Shown one piece after another: positions 46,990 through 54,967 of a stretch of 64,000 nucleotides of DNA (the stretch's first letter is position 1; each line of letters begins with the position of its first letter). Origin of the DNA: Alphaproteobacteria bacterium (lineage in GTDB: Bacteria > Pseudomonadota > Alphaproteobacteria > Rhodospirillales > Casp-alpha2); contig JAJRRU010000008.1 in the NCBI GenBank assembly GCA_024279135.1, positions 1-64,000 on the forward strand. Reading direction: 5' to 3'. Position numbers and translations under genes: made by a program. A model generated the notes under the pieces. It made no database searches. It was not told the DNA's origin and was given only the letters and a program-made list of their open reading frames with translations.

Positions 46990-48504
46990 CTAATTGTTTC
47001 TTGCTCTGCTGCGCCGAGACTGGCGTCTGGTCCGGGCTTGTTGCGGCGCACTCATGCCCTCGGGCGTCAGGCTGTCACCCGGTACGATGCCGGGAAAAGC
47101 CGCTTTGATATGACCATCGATCTCGCCGCTGATAGCATTTGCGTTAGGTTGGCAAAGCACGGCACGAACCTTTTCAAAAGCCCGGGTATGGATATCAGTA
47201 GAGCCTTTATCGACCCAGGTTTCCCGAATATTACGATCGGCAATATCAGGCAGGAAACAGGTCTTGGTCATACGCTCAAGGGTTTGCTGATCACCGATAA
47301 ACATGCCCGCCGGTCCGGTCCGCCTGATCTCAGACATGGCCAGGTTTTCTTCCGAAAACTCCAGACCACGAACCACCCGCTTCAACATCAAAGCAATTTC
47401 ATTGTCGATCACAACCTGGCCGAAATCAAAGGTCATCAGGGCATCCAGCAGGCCGCCCATGACAATATAATCCACCCCGCTGAGCGCACCGAGCAGGGGG
47501 CTCATACCTTTTTCGAACCCAGCCTGGGCATCGCTTATTTTTGAATTGGTCAAACCCAGATAACCACCAGCCGGAATATTATAATGTCGTGCCATCTGGC
47601 AAATGGCGCTGTTCATCATGCCGGCCTCGATACCACCGGCGGCAAACGAGCCGTCGCGCATGTCGGTAAAAACCGGCAGGAAGTTATAGATCATCTGCCG
47701 CCCGGGCTTGGAAATCTGGGTCAGCACGCAAGTAGCCAGCCATTCCGCATTGATCAGGGCCAGCGTGCCGACCAGCGTCAACGGCGTTCCCGCACCGCCC
47801 ACCGGGGCTACGGTGCCATAGGCCGGGATATCATTCTCGGCAAAATACATCAGCATTTCCGTGCTGTCGTAATCCATGGTCAGCGGCGTGACGATGGAAC
47901 AATAACCGAAGGTGATAAACGGGCGGGCCAAAAATGCCTCTTTCGATCCGGCCATGAGTTCGCCTATTTTAAGCACCTGCTGCGCTTCGCGCACATCGAT
48001 AACCGACGTGCGACAGGGCTTGAGACAGTTTTTAAGGGCCGGATAAAACCGCGACAGACTGAAATGATCGTTCGGCGCGTCATCGGCCAGAACCGAGATC
48101 GAAAACACATCAAAGCCGTCCAGTTCATTGACCAGGTGGGCAATATTGGCAATATCACCCGATGTTGCCCGGCGTTCCAGACCGCTGACCGGGTCCATGA
48201 TATCGGGTGCGGAGCTGGCGGTCACAATAACCGGCATTTCGCGTGGGAATGTCACATCATAGGCCGCATCCCGACCGTGCAGGGTAAACTCGGGCGGCAC
48301 CATAGCCAGACATTTATTCACCAGATCAGCGGAGAATGTCACAATCTCGGTCTCATGATCAACCACACAGCCATGCTCGGCAAACCGATTGCGGGCTTTT
48401 TCATTGCGAACCAACAAGCCGGTATCGCGTAAAATTTCCAGAGAAGCCTCATGAATACGGCTGACCTGATCGTCGCTCAGGTACTGTATTTTCTGCAAAA
48501 TCAT
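46990..48504 (-). CDS. Trimethylamine methyltransferase (MttB) family protein, non-pyrrolysine type
   Basis: The 504-residue protein matches the MttB/MtgB TIM-barrel family along its length (SRIHEASLEILRDTGLLV, ALKNCLKPCRTSVIDV, GGAGTPLTLVGTLALINAEWLA). It reads through without an internal TAG, so it lacks pyrrolysine. Non-Pyl relatives demethylate quaternary amines such as glycine betaine, passing the methyl group to a corrinoid protein. No corrinoid protein gene is in the window. The C-terminus ends in an Arg-rich tail absent from the core family. Pairing with a dimethylglycine-dehydrogenase-like gene suggests a glycine betaine or related methylamine route. Confidence 0.9.
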   Translation of the reverse strand: MILQKIQYLSDDQVSRIHEASLEILRDTGLLVRNEKARNRFAEHGCVVDHETEIVTFSADLVNKCLAMVPPEFTLHGRDAAYDVTFPREMPVIVTASSAPDIMDPVSGLERRATSGDIANIAHLVNELDGFDVFSISVLADDAPNDHFSLSRFYPALKNCLKPCRTSVIDVREAQQVLKIGELMAGSKEAFLARPFITFGYCSIVTPLTMDYDSTEMLMYFAENDIPAYGTVAPVGGAGTPLTLVGTLALINAEWLATCVLTQISKPGRQMIYNFLPVFTDMRDGSFAAGGIEAGMMNSAICQMARHYNIPAGGYLGLTNSKISDAQAGFEKGMSPLLGALSGVDYIVMGGLLDALMTFDFGQVVIDNEIALMLKRVVRGLEFSEENLAMSEIRRTGPAGMFIGDQQTLERMTKTCFLPDIADRNIRETWVDKGSTDIHTRAFEKVRAVLCQPNANAISGEIDGHIKAAFPGIVPGDSLTPEGMSAPQQARTRRQSRRSRARNN

Positions 48505-48606
48505 TTTCAGGGGTGCTCTTTTTACACATTTCAGAAACAGTGACGGGCAAACTCACCGTAGTGTCATTTTGATCTTGTGTGCAAACGGGACTTGGTTATA
48601 TCATGA

Positions 48607-48621
48607 ATAAGATTTACTTAT
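48607..48621. promoter_or_regulatory. Putative LysR-type operator
   Basis: ATAAG-ATTTA-CTTAT is a perfect 5+5+5 palindrome containing T-N11-A. It lies 24 bases before the LysR gene start, in the divergent gap to the MttB gene. It is a candidate autoregulatory site. Confidence 0.5.
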
Positions 48622-48645
48622 GCGAAACCAATGTGAAGACGTATT

Positions 48646-49539
48646 ATGTCCAAGCGATATCCGTCCCTGAATGCCCTGCGGGTGTTCGAAGTAGCAGCCC
48701 GGCTCATGAGCTTCACCGAGGCTGCCCATGAGCTGAACATGTCCCAGGCGGCAATCAGCCAGCGCATCAAGGGGCTGGAAGACTATTTGTCCAAGCCGCT
48801 GTTTTACCGCAACAACCGCTCGTTGGAACTGACCGATGTGGCCAAGGCCTACCTGCCGTCGGTTCGCAAGGCGCTGAACCTGCTCGACCGGGCCACCGAT
48901 CAACTGTTTGAATGGAGTCCCAGCAAACATGTGCTGAGCATCCGGGTGGCTTCCAGTTTTGCTACCATGTGGCTGGTTCCGCGCCTGGCAAGCTTTCAAC
49001 AGGCCTGTCCCGAAATCGATATCCGGCTGATCATGAACAGCGATGTGACCTATGACGCGCTGGATCATTCCTTCGATGCGGAAATCCGCTTTGGCGAGGG
49101 CAGTTGGCCGGGGCTGAACGAGCAGCACCTCATGGACATCGATATTTTCCCGGTGTGTTCGCCAAACTTCCTGTCCCGCCTGCGCAAACCCGAGGACTTG
49201 CAGAACCAGCCGTTGATCCACGTTATGGGGTATGACGAAGACTGGGCCATGTGGCTGAGCAGATATGGCGTCACGGATGTTGACCACACCCGGGGCCTGC
49301 AAGTCGATGCGACCATTACCGCCATTCAGGCGGCCCAGGAAGGGGCAGGGGTTGCGTTGGGCCGAACACCCATGATCAAGGGCTTGCTGCAAAGCCGCCG
49401 TCTGGTCGTGCCATTTCGCCATATTCCCGGACTGTCCACCGGAAAATCCTATTATCTGGTCAGCCACGAGAACAAAAACGAGCGGCCTGAAATACAAAAA
49501 TTTCGGGCCTGGTTGTCCGCAGAGTCAGAAAACCCATAA
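48646..49539 (+). CDS. LysR family transcriptional regulator (GcvA-like)
   Basis: The 297-residue protein has an N-terminal winged helix-turn-helix (LRVFEVAARLMSFTEAAHELNMSQAAISQRIKGLE region, residues 9-43) with the GcvA-type opening RYPSLNALRVFEV. An effector-binding periplasmic-protein-like domain follows (about 95-292). GcvA in E. coli controls glycine cleavage genes. Divergent placement next to the MttB and GcvT-fused genes argues that it controls them in response to a methylated amine or glycine. A long antisense ORF (48601-49497) overlaps it and is not a gene. Confidence 0.93.
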   Translation: MSKRYPSLNALRVFEVAARLMSFTEAAHELNMSQAAISQRIKGLEDYLSKPLFYRNNRSLELTDVAKAYLPSVRKALNLLDRATDQLFEWSPSKHVLSIRVASSFATMWLVPRLASFQQACPEIDIRLIMNSDVTYDALDHSFDAEIRFGEGSWPGLNEQHLMDIDIFPVCSPNFLSRLRKPEDLQNQPLIHVMGYDEDWAMWLSRYGVTDVDHTRGLQVDATITAIQAAQEGAGVALGRTPMIKGLLQSRRLVVPFRHIPGLSTGKSYYLVSHENKNERPEIQKFRAWLSAESENP

Positions 49540-49605
49540 AACACCAAAATGTACGGTATTATAGTACCGCACACGTAAATATTGATTCTATATGACTTTT
49601 TCCGG

Positions 49606-49634
49606 TTGACTCTTAAACAAAGTGTGGCATATTC
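49606..49634 (+). promoter_or_regulatory. Predicted sigma-70-type promoter for rplM-rpsI
   Basis: TTGACT and ATATTC are separated by 17 bases and lie about 105 bases before rplM. The leader between them contains a GTGGTGCATGG/CCATGATCC hairpin-like region. Confidence 0.5.
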
Positions 49635-49738
49635 CGCGCCTCTACGGGTGGTGCATGGATTTTCTCCATGATCCTTAAATGACCCATAAATCCTGTCTGT
49701 CACGATTATAGTACGGACACATTACGGAATTTAAACCG

Positions 49739-50203
49739 ATGAAAACTTATTCAGCACGGCCTGCCGATGTCGAAAGGAAATGGTTTGTAATCGATGCCGA
49801 AGACCTGGTGCTTGGTCGCCTGGCCAGCATCGTTTCCTTGCGTCTTCGCGGCAAGCACAAGACCATGTACACGCCACATATCGATTGTGGTGACAACATC
49901 ATTATTATCAACGCCGAAAAGGTCAAACTGACGGGCCGCAAGCTCGAAAACAAGACCTTTTACTGGCACACCGGCTACCCCGGTGGCATCAAGGAACGCA
50001 AGACCGGCCAGATCCTGGAAGGCCGTTTCCCCGAACGTGTCATCGAAAAAGCCGTCGAGCGCATGATCAGTCGCAACCCGTTGGGTCGCCAGCAGATGCG
50101 CAAGCTTCATGTATACGCCGGAACCGAACACCCGCACACCGCCCAGAACCCTGAAGTCCTGGACATTGCCGCGATGAACCCAAAAAATAAAAGGAGCGCA
50201 TAA
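49739..50203 (+). CDS. rplM: 50S ribosomal protein L13
   Basis: The 154-residue protein fits L13: [20 protein letters not shown] at the start, VLGRLAS, the central HTGYPGG and the terminal [19 protein letters not shown]13 binds 23S rRNA early in large-subunit assembly. rpsI follows after 3 bases with its AAGGAG inside the rplM end, so the two are co-transcribed and translationally close. Confidence 0.98.
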   Translation: MKTYSARPADVERKWFVIDAEDLVLGRLASIVSLRLRGKHKTMYTPHIDCGDNIIIINAEKVKLTGRKLENKTFYWHTGYPGGIKERKTGQILEGRFPERVIEKAVERMISRNPLGRQQMRKLHVYAGTEHPHTAQNPEVLDIAAMNPKNKRSA

Positions 50204-50206
50204 GTC

Positions 50207-50728
50207 ATGGCCGAAGAAACCCAGACGCTCAACTCCCTCGAAGACCTCGGTGCCGCAACCGGCGCCGTTGAAATTTCGGCAGACGACGCCGCGGCAACCG
50301 CTGAAGATGTTACGGTTCCCGTGGAGCCCAAAATTGACGCGCAAGGCCGTTCCTATGCCACCGGCAAGCGTAAAAACGCCATTGCCCGTGTCTGGATCAA
50401 ACCGGGGTCCGGCAAGGTCACCGTCAATGGTCGCGAACAGCTAAGCTATTTCGCCCGTCCCGTTTTGCGCATGTTGATCGACCAGCCGTTTCAGGTAACT
50501 GACCGCGCCGAACAGTACGACGTATGGTGCACGGTTACCGGTGGTGGTCTTTCGGGCCAGGCCGGCGCGGTTCGCCACGGCATCTCGAAGGCACTGACCT
50601 ATTATGAGCCGGGCCTGCGCCCTGCGCTGAAAAAAGCCGGCTTCCTGACCCGTGACTCGCGCGTCGTTGAACGCAAGAAATACGGCAGAGCCAAAGCCCG
50701 CCGGAGCTTCCAGTTCTCCAAACGCTAA
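50207..50728 (+). CDS. rpsI: 30S ribosomal protein S9
   Basis: The 173-residue protein has the S9 core from about residue 46 ([18 protein letters not shown]) to the C-terminal FSKR tail that contacts P-site tRNA. The acidic N-terminal extension of about 45 residues is common in alphaproteobacteria. Its last 24 coding bases, stop included, are repeated exactly at 52014-52037, so an insertion event appears to have happened at this 3' end without changing the protein. Confidence 0.98.
   Translation: MAEETQTLNSLEDLGAATGAVEISADDAAATAEDVTVPVEPKIDAQGRSYATGKRKNAIARVWIKPGSGKVTVNGREQLSYFARPVLRMLIDQPFQVTDRAEQYDVWCTVTGGGLSGQAGAVRHGISKALTYYEPGLRPALKKAGFLTRDSRVVERKKYGRAKARRSFQFSKR
50705..50728 (+). repeat. 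att-like repeat, copy within rpsI 3' end
   Basis: 24 bases, from the AGCTTC codons to the rpsI stop TAA, identical to 52014-52037 in the same orientation. Confidence 0.9.
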
Positions 50729-50753
50729 TTGGAAACTGCGATATCAAATACGA

Positions 50754-50783
50754 AAAGGGCTGCTTTCGAGCAGCTCTTTTTTT
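50754..50783 (+). terminator. Rho-independent terminator directly after rpsI
   Basis: An 11-bp stem (AAAGGGCTGCT with AGCAGCTCTTT, one wobble) with a TTCG tetraloop is followed by seven T. Confidence 0.92.
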
Positions 50784-50805
50784 GTGCAGTTTCGGATGAA
50801 TCTCG

Positions 50806-50855
50806 GGTGACGGTTTACCTTACTTGTATTATTTAGAGTAAAGTAAACTGTCACC
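50806..50855. repeat. Long inverted repeat in the rpsI-end insertion
   Basis: 19-base arms (GGTGACGGTTTACCTTACT and AGTAAAGTAAACTGTCACC) pair with two wobble-compatible mismatches around a 12-base AT-rich loop. There is no T-run after it. A tandem ACCGTAATTGC lies just downstream (about 50853-50874). It may be a recombinase or regulator binding site. Confidence 0.75.
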
Positions 50856-50934
50856 GTAATTGCACCGTAATTGCTAAAATTAATAGATTGACCCATCATA
50901 CTCTGTGACTAAACATCTAGGACAGGATGGAAAA

Positions 50935-51720
50935 TTATGGGCTTATGGGCTTATGGGTAACTCTTAGATCGTGTATTTCATACATCTCATCGTAGAGACC
51001 CGCTTGAACCAGCACCTTAAACGACCTCTTGAAATCGCTGATGATTTTGGCCTTGTCCGGATGGTTCTTCGAAATCATCGGAGAGCTTAAATTCTCTTGA
51101 ACAGGTGGAAGAAGAACTCGTAGCTTTTCACCAAGAGGTGGCATCATTTTATTTGCCAACTCGATTAGTTGTAGTGGATCACTAATAACGGCATCAAATC
51201 GATCGCCCTTTAACATCGTCAGCAATCTTTTTTCAACCGCTACTTCAATAACTTTGAAACGATGTTTGTTCTTTTTAAAGTTCTCTAAGCCACCTGAGTC
51301 GCGCATGAAACCTATTCGTTTTCCCTCCAAATAATCCATATCGCCAGAGGTCAGTTGTGAAGATTCTAAGGTAACAAAATTGATACTGTCGACTGTTACA
51401 TTCTCCATATATTCAAAGTATGGGTCGAATCCTTCACCTTCCCAAGCCCCTGCAACAAGATCGTATTTTAGACGTTTTGTTTGTTCAATGCATCTAGGCC
51501 ACGGTACAATGTAAACTTCTACGTTGTATCCCGCATGAATGAAGACACGAGTCGTTATATCTGGAACTAGCCCCTTACTGGGCAAATTCTCGCCGCCATA
51601 CTTACCCCATTCCAGATAGCAAATTTTAAGTTTGGGTTTTTCTTCAATTGCATTCGCTTCATCGGAAGACCAGACGAGCAATGCCATAAAGGCAAGGGCG
51701 ATGGTGTATTTCATAAGCAT
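50935..51720 (-). CDS. Orphan solute-binding protein (family 3-like)
   Basis: From ATG 51720 the 261-residue product has a signal peptide (MKYTIALAFMALLVW, cleaved near ANA). The fold resembles extracellular solute-binding proteins of family 3: LKICYLEWGKYGG, GLVPDITTRVF, then YDLVAGAWEGEGFDPYFEYM. No permease or ATPase is adjacent, so it may be an orphan binding protein or sensor. The frame is open from 51819, but the upstream residues would bury the signal peptide. It is AT-richer than the surrounding ribosomal and biosynthetic genes, consistent with transfer, and is the only gene inside the rpsI-flanked insertion. Confidence 0.75.
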   Translation of the reverse strand: MLMKYTIALAFMALLVWSSDEANAIEEKPKLKICYLEWGKYGGENLPSKGLVPDITTRVFIHAGYNVEVYIVPWPRCIEQTKRLKYDLVAGAWEGEGFDPYFEYMENVTVDSINFVTLESSQLTSGDMDYLEGKRIGFMRDSGGLENFKKNKHRFKVIEVAVEKRLLTMLKGDRFDAVISDPLQLIELANKMMPPLGEKLRVLLPPVQENLSSPMISKNHPDKAKIISDFKRSFKVLVQAGLYDEMYEIHDLRVTHKPISP

Positions 51721-52013
51721 ACTATAAATATTCTTTAGGCTGTTGGATAGAAATAAATGGGCTTGTTGTTTGTAAAGAAGCTGTGTCCGAATTTCTGGGC
51801 AACTGGAGGAAATGCACAAGAATGAATCAAAAGCTTACCACCATCTTTGGTGAGTTATGAAATAGGACAATGCTGGCCCCCACAACAAAACATATCAAGG
51901 ACTTAGCGGATTGCGTATGATAGGTAGAGACTAGTCATTAATATCTATCGTCGTAAATTAGTCATAAACAAATTAATATTATTATAGTATCTTGATATTA
52001 CACAATAAAAAAT
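51721..52013. other. AT-rich non-coding end of the rpsI-flanked insertion
   Basis: Upstream region of the binding-protein gene. No ORF with support was found. It contains AT-rich runs near 51950-52012 up to the second att-like repeat. Confidence 0.4.
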
Positions 52014-52037
52014 AGCTTCCAGTTCTCCAAACGCTAA
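52014..52037 (+). repeat. att-like repeat, second copy of rpsI 3' end
   Basis: 24 bases identical to 50705-50728. The matching stop TAA is present although no S9 reading frame leads into it. Confidence 0.9.
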
Positions 52038-52067
52038 GAACGAAGCTACAGAAAATTCAAAATTTTC

Positions 52068-52095
52068 AAGGGTCTGCATTTTTGCAGGCCCTTTT
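52068..52095 (+). terminator. Rho-independent terminator after the second rpsI-end copy
   Basis: An 11-bp stem (AAGGGTCTGCA with TGCAGGCCCTT, one wobble) around TTTT is followed by a short T-run. It is probably the original rpsI terminator, displaced by the insertion. Confidence 0.85.
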
Positions 52096-52149
52096 GTGTC
52101 ACAACTAAGTCACAAGTCCTTGCCAAGGTTTGTTTCGGTTTCGGTGACA

Positions 52150-52322
52150 GGTGGATTGACCTTTCGTGAATCACATTTGATTATGGAGATGGTCACGACA
52201 AAAATCTCGCGACATCCCTTGATCTTGTCGAATTAAATCCGATGATGGGCGATGCCGGGCGGACATCACGTCTATTAATTGACCTGTCGGCCAGCATTTT
52301 AGGCCGCAGCGTACTGGGCTAA
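52150..52322 (+). pseudogene. C-terminal arginase remnant with frameshift
   Basis: Reading 52150 onward gives GGLTFRESHLIMEMV, and switching frame near 52190 gives HDKNLATSLDLVELNP, then GRTSRLLIDLSASILG and a stop at 52320. Joined, these match the last 55-60 residues of arginases (the GGLTxREA and SLDxVExNP signatures). The first three quarters of the gene are absent and the frame is off by a net two bases, so it is dead. The next gene is ornithine cyclodeaminase, which takes the arginase product, so the pair was probably a rocF-ocd arginine degradation operon. The insertion at the rpsI end lies 110 bases upstream. Confidence 0.8.
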
Positions 52323-52344
52323 AACCCTGTAGAATCTGGAGAAT

Positions 52345-53427
52345 ATGATGACCAACCCGATCCCTTCGAAACTCGCCATGGTACCTTTCGTCAGCGTTGA
52401 TAACATGATGAAAATTGTCAACAGCATCGGAATTGAAAAATTGCTAGGTGAATTGGCAATTTATATAGAGGACGATTTCAAACGATGGGAGATTTTTGAT
52501 AAGACCCCACGTGTTGCCGCACATTCCGCAGAAGGGGTCATCGAATTAATGCCCACTTCAGACGGTGAGGTATATGGCTTTAAGTACGTAAACGGTCACC
52601 CGAAAAATCAACAGGAAGGGTTTCAGACTGTTACTGCCTTTGGCGTCCTGGCAAAAGTGTCAAACGGTTACCCGGTGTTATTTTCTGAAATGACGATCCT
52701 GACGGCTTTGCGCACAGCGACCACGTCTGCTCTGGTCGCCAGATATCTCGCCCCGAAAAATTCAAAAACCATGGCGATGATAGGCAATGGTGCGCAGTGC
52801 GAATTTCAGGCGCTCGCTTTCAAAGCCATTTGTGGTATCGATACCGTTAACCTGTACGACATCGATCAAAAAGCAACGGCTAAAGCTGTCAAAAACTTGT
52901 CAGATCAGGGCATCAAGGCAATTGCCTGTTCATCTTCAGAAGAAGCCATGTCAGGCGCCCAGATTATTACGACGTGTACGGCAGATAAACAATATGCCAC
53001 GATTTTGACGGACAACATGGTTGGTTCTGGCGTTCATATTAATGCCATAGGCGGCGATTGCCCTGGCAAGACTGAACTTCATCGCGACATTCTTTTGCGT
53101 TCAGAAATTTTCGTAGAATACCCGCCGCAAACCCGCATTGAAGGTGAAATTCAACAGCTAGACGATGATTACCAGGTTACAGAAATATGGCAGGTTATGA
53201 CCGGCATTGCTGAAGGTCGTCAAAGCGAAAGTCAAATTACCTTGTTTGATAGCGTTGGCTTTGCCATCGAGGACTTCTCTGCCTTGCGATATATTCTTGA
53301 TCAGCTCTCGAGGACTGGAAATTATATTGACCTGGATCTTATTGCGGATCCGGATGATACGCGCGACTTGTTCGGGATGATCCAGCGGGCACAAGATCCA
53401 AGCTCAGGTGTGTCTTCGGCGAGTTAA
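52345..53427 (+). CDS. ocd: Ornithine cyclodeaminase / mu-crystallin family protein
   Basis: The 360-residue protein matches the ornithine cyclodeaminase family: the N-terminal LGELAIYIEDDFKRW, substrate-binding Lys in YGFKYVNGHPKN, the NAD-binding MAMIGNGAQCEFQALAF and the catalytic-type Asp in HINAIGGDCPGKTEL. These enzymes convert ornithine to proline and ammonia using NAD+. The length and NGHPKN suit true ornithine cyclodeaminase. A GGAG ribosome-binding site precedes ATG 52345. The arginase remnant ends 22 bases upstream, so the enzyme may now rely on ornithine from elsewhere. Confidence 0.92.
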   Translation: MMTNPIPSKLAMVPFVSVDNMMKIVNSIGIEKLLGELAIYIEDDFKRWEIFDKTPRVAAHSAEGVIELMPTSDGEVYGFKYVNGHPKNQQEGFQTVTAFGVLAKVSNGYPVLFSEMTILTALRTATTSALVARYLAPKNSKTMAMIGNGAQCEFQALAFKAICGIDTVNLYDIDQKATAKAVKNLSDQGIKAIACSSSEEAMSGAQIITTCTADKQYATILTDNMVGSGVHINAIGGDCPGKTELHRDILLRSEIFVEYPPQTRIEGEIQQLDDDYQVTEIWQVMTGIAEGRQSESQITLFDSVGFAIEDFSALRYILDQLSRTGNYIDLDLIADPDDTRDLFGMIQRAQDPSSGVSSAS

Positions 53428-53638
53428 TAGCAAAAAAGTAGCAAGCCCTTGAAATGAAAGAAATTGCCCGTTAGCATCTGCTATACAGCGTAACACGCGT
53501 GTAGCAGAAACAGCGGTTTTTAATTTGGAGTCCATTACAGTTGAGGTGAGTGCGGGAAAAAAATCTTAAAATCGAATATCTTGAATTTTTCTTGATCACG
53601 TTTGAAATTAAATTCTCGCCAATAATTAACAAGAATTA

Positions 53639-54202
53639 TTGAGTGCTCGAACGGGTATACTTAATAAATTATATTGGAAATTGGTTATGCCGCTGATAAG
53701 TGATGATTACAAAGATTTAAACAGGCTTTTGCATGAATCAAACCCTAACTATGGAACATCTGGATCCAAAAGTGCTAAATTCGTTGTTGAATTAGCAAAC
53801 ACTACGGGATTACGGGATATATTGGATTATGGGTGTGGAAAAGGAACCTTGGGTCAAGTTCTAAACATTGATATCAAGGAATTTGATCCCTGTATTGAAG
53901 GAAAAGATGCGCCCCCACAACCTGCTGATATTGTTGTGTGTACAGATGTACTCGAACATATTGAGCCGAATTGTCTGGAGGATGTTCTAAACGATCTCCA
54001 GCGATTAACAAAGCACACTTTATTGCTTGTCATATCGACCAGACCAGCAATGAAAAAACTGGCTGATGGGCGTAATGCTCACTTGATTATAGAACCAATA
54101 GACTACTGGCTTCCTAAACTAATGTTGCGGTGGGAATTGGATGAATTCAAATCACTCGGTAATTGTTTTAAAATTGTTCTTAACGTTAAAAAATCTGATT
54201 AA
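53639..54202 (+). CDS. SAM-dependent methyltransferase, AT-rich
   Basis: The 187-residue protein has motif I DILDYGCGKGTLGQVL and a post-motif VVCTDVLEHIEP, typical of class I small-molecule methyltransferases. The usual acidic residue after strand 2 is in EFDPCIEG. The substrate is unknown. The best upstream start is TTG 53639; an ATG at 53687 would cut 16 residues. The gene and its 210-base upstream gap are AT-rich compared with neighbours, suggesting transfer. A bidirectional-looking terminator follows. Confidence 0.78.
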   Translation: MSARTGILNKLYWKLVMPLISDDYKDLNRLLHESNPNYGTSGSKSAKFVVELANTTGLRDILDYGCGKGTLGQVLNIDIKEFDPCIEGKDAPPQPADIVVCTDVLEHIEPNCLEDVLNDLQRLTKHTLLLVISTRPAMKKLADGRNAHLIIEPIDYWLPKLMLRWELDEFKSLGNCFKIVLNVKKSD

Positions 54203-54220
54203 ACTATATTTACGAATACG

Positions 54221-54261
54221 AAAAAGGACTACTCCGCGCAATACCGGGGTGGTCATTTTTT
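54221..54261 (+). terminator. Terminator after the methyltransferase gene
   Basis: A 10-bp stem (GACTACTCCG with CGGGGTGGTC, two wobbles) lies between A5 on the left and T6 on the right. Confidence 0.8.
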
Positions 54262-54308
54262 GTCTGTGACATTACGATGCGGGCAAATAACTTGAAAGGG
54301 CCCGGAAC

Positions 54309-54920
54309 ATGAGCGTCGATTTTCTGGTTTTGTCGCTTATTGTGATTGTTGCTCCCGGTACCGGGGTAATCTATACGCTGGGCTGTGGCCTGGCCGGTGG
54401 GGCGCGTTGCAGCATGATTGCCGCTTTCGGCTGCACCATCGGCATCGTTCCCCACCTTGGCGCCACGGTTTTTGGCCTAACCGCCTTGTTGCACGCCAGC
54501 GCCGTGGCCTTCCAGACCGTCAAATTCGCGGGCGTTGCCTATTTGATATACCTGGCCTGGGGCGCACTGCGTGAAAAGACTAGCCACACGGTGGGGCAGG
54601 GCGAACACACGCGTTCCTGGTCGGACGTCATGATCAAAGGCTTCCTGATCAATATTCTCAATCCCAAACTTTCGGTGTTTTTCCTCGCCTTCCTGCCCCA
54701 GTTTATCAACCAGAACGGCACCAGCCCGACGTTTCAAATGTTGACCATGGGAGCCGTATTCATGGCTATGACGCTGATCGTGTTCATCGCTTACGGTATG
54801 TTTGCAGCATCTGTGCGCACCCACGTTATCGCAAGACCTCGGGTGTTAATCTGGTTCCACCGGGCCATCGCCGGCGCTTTTTTCAGCCTCGGCCTCAAAC
54901 TGGCATTTACAGAACGCTGA
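54309..54920 (+). CDS. LysE/RhtB family amino-acid exporter
   Basis: The 203-residue protein has about six membrane segments and the family opening LVLSLIVIVAPGTGVIYTLGCGLAGG plus NPKLSVFFLAFLPQF in the middle. LysE/RhtB transporters export amino acids such as lysine, threonine or homoserine lactones; the substrate is unknown. It is convergent with the YchJ-like gene. Confidence 0.92.
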   Translation: MSVDFLVLSLIVIVAPGTGVIYTLGCGLAGGARCSMIAAFGCTIGIVPHLGATVFGLTALLHASAVAFQTVKFAGVAYLIYLAWGALREKTSHTVGQGEHTRSWSDVMIKGFLINILNPKLSVFFLAFLPQFINQNGTSPTFQMLTMGAVFMAMTLIVFIAYGMFAASVRTHVIARPRVLIWFHRAIAGAFFSLGLKLAFTER

Positions 54921-54967
54921 TCTCTCACGAGCTTTTGTTCAACAGGCGGGATAGACAACCAAACGCG

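Larger units (their letters stand above)
50705..52037. mobile_element. Insertion flanked by duplicated rpsI 3' end
   Basis: An exact 24-bp direct repeat of the rpsI terminus brackets about 1.3 kb of AT-rich DNA. Each copy is followed by its own rho-independent terminator, as expected if an element integrated site-specifically at the gene end and restored the coding sequence. The interior holds a large hairpin and one orphan substrate-binding-protein gene. No integrase gene is visible, so this is either a decayed element or a non-autonomous one. The alternative is a duplication by other recombination. Confidence 0.6.

Noticed and set aside
46990-48504. Pyrrolysine in the MttB-family gene
   Set aside because: The 504-codon frame contains no internal TAG, and no pyl genes are in the window. 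The TAG at 63821 is in an unrelated gene and fits a nonsense mutation.
48601-49497. 298-codon minus-strand ORF of almost the same length as the LysR gene
   Set aside because: The plus strand encodes a full LysR protein with helix-turn-helix and effector domain; the minus-strand translation has no domain.
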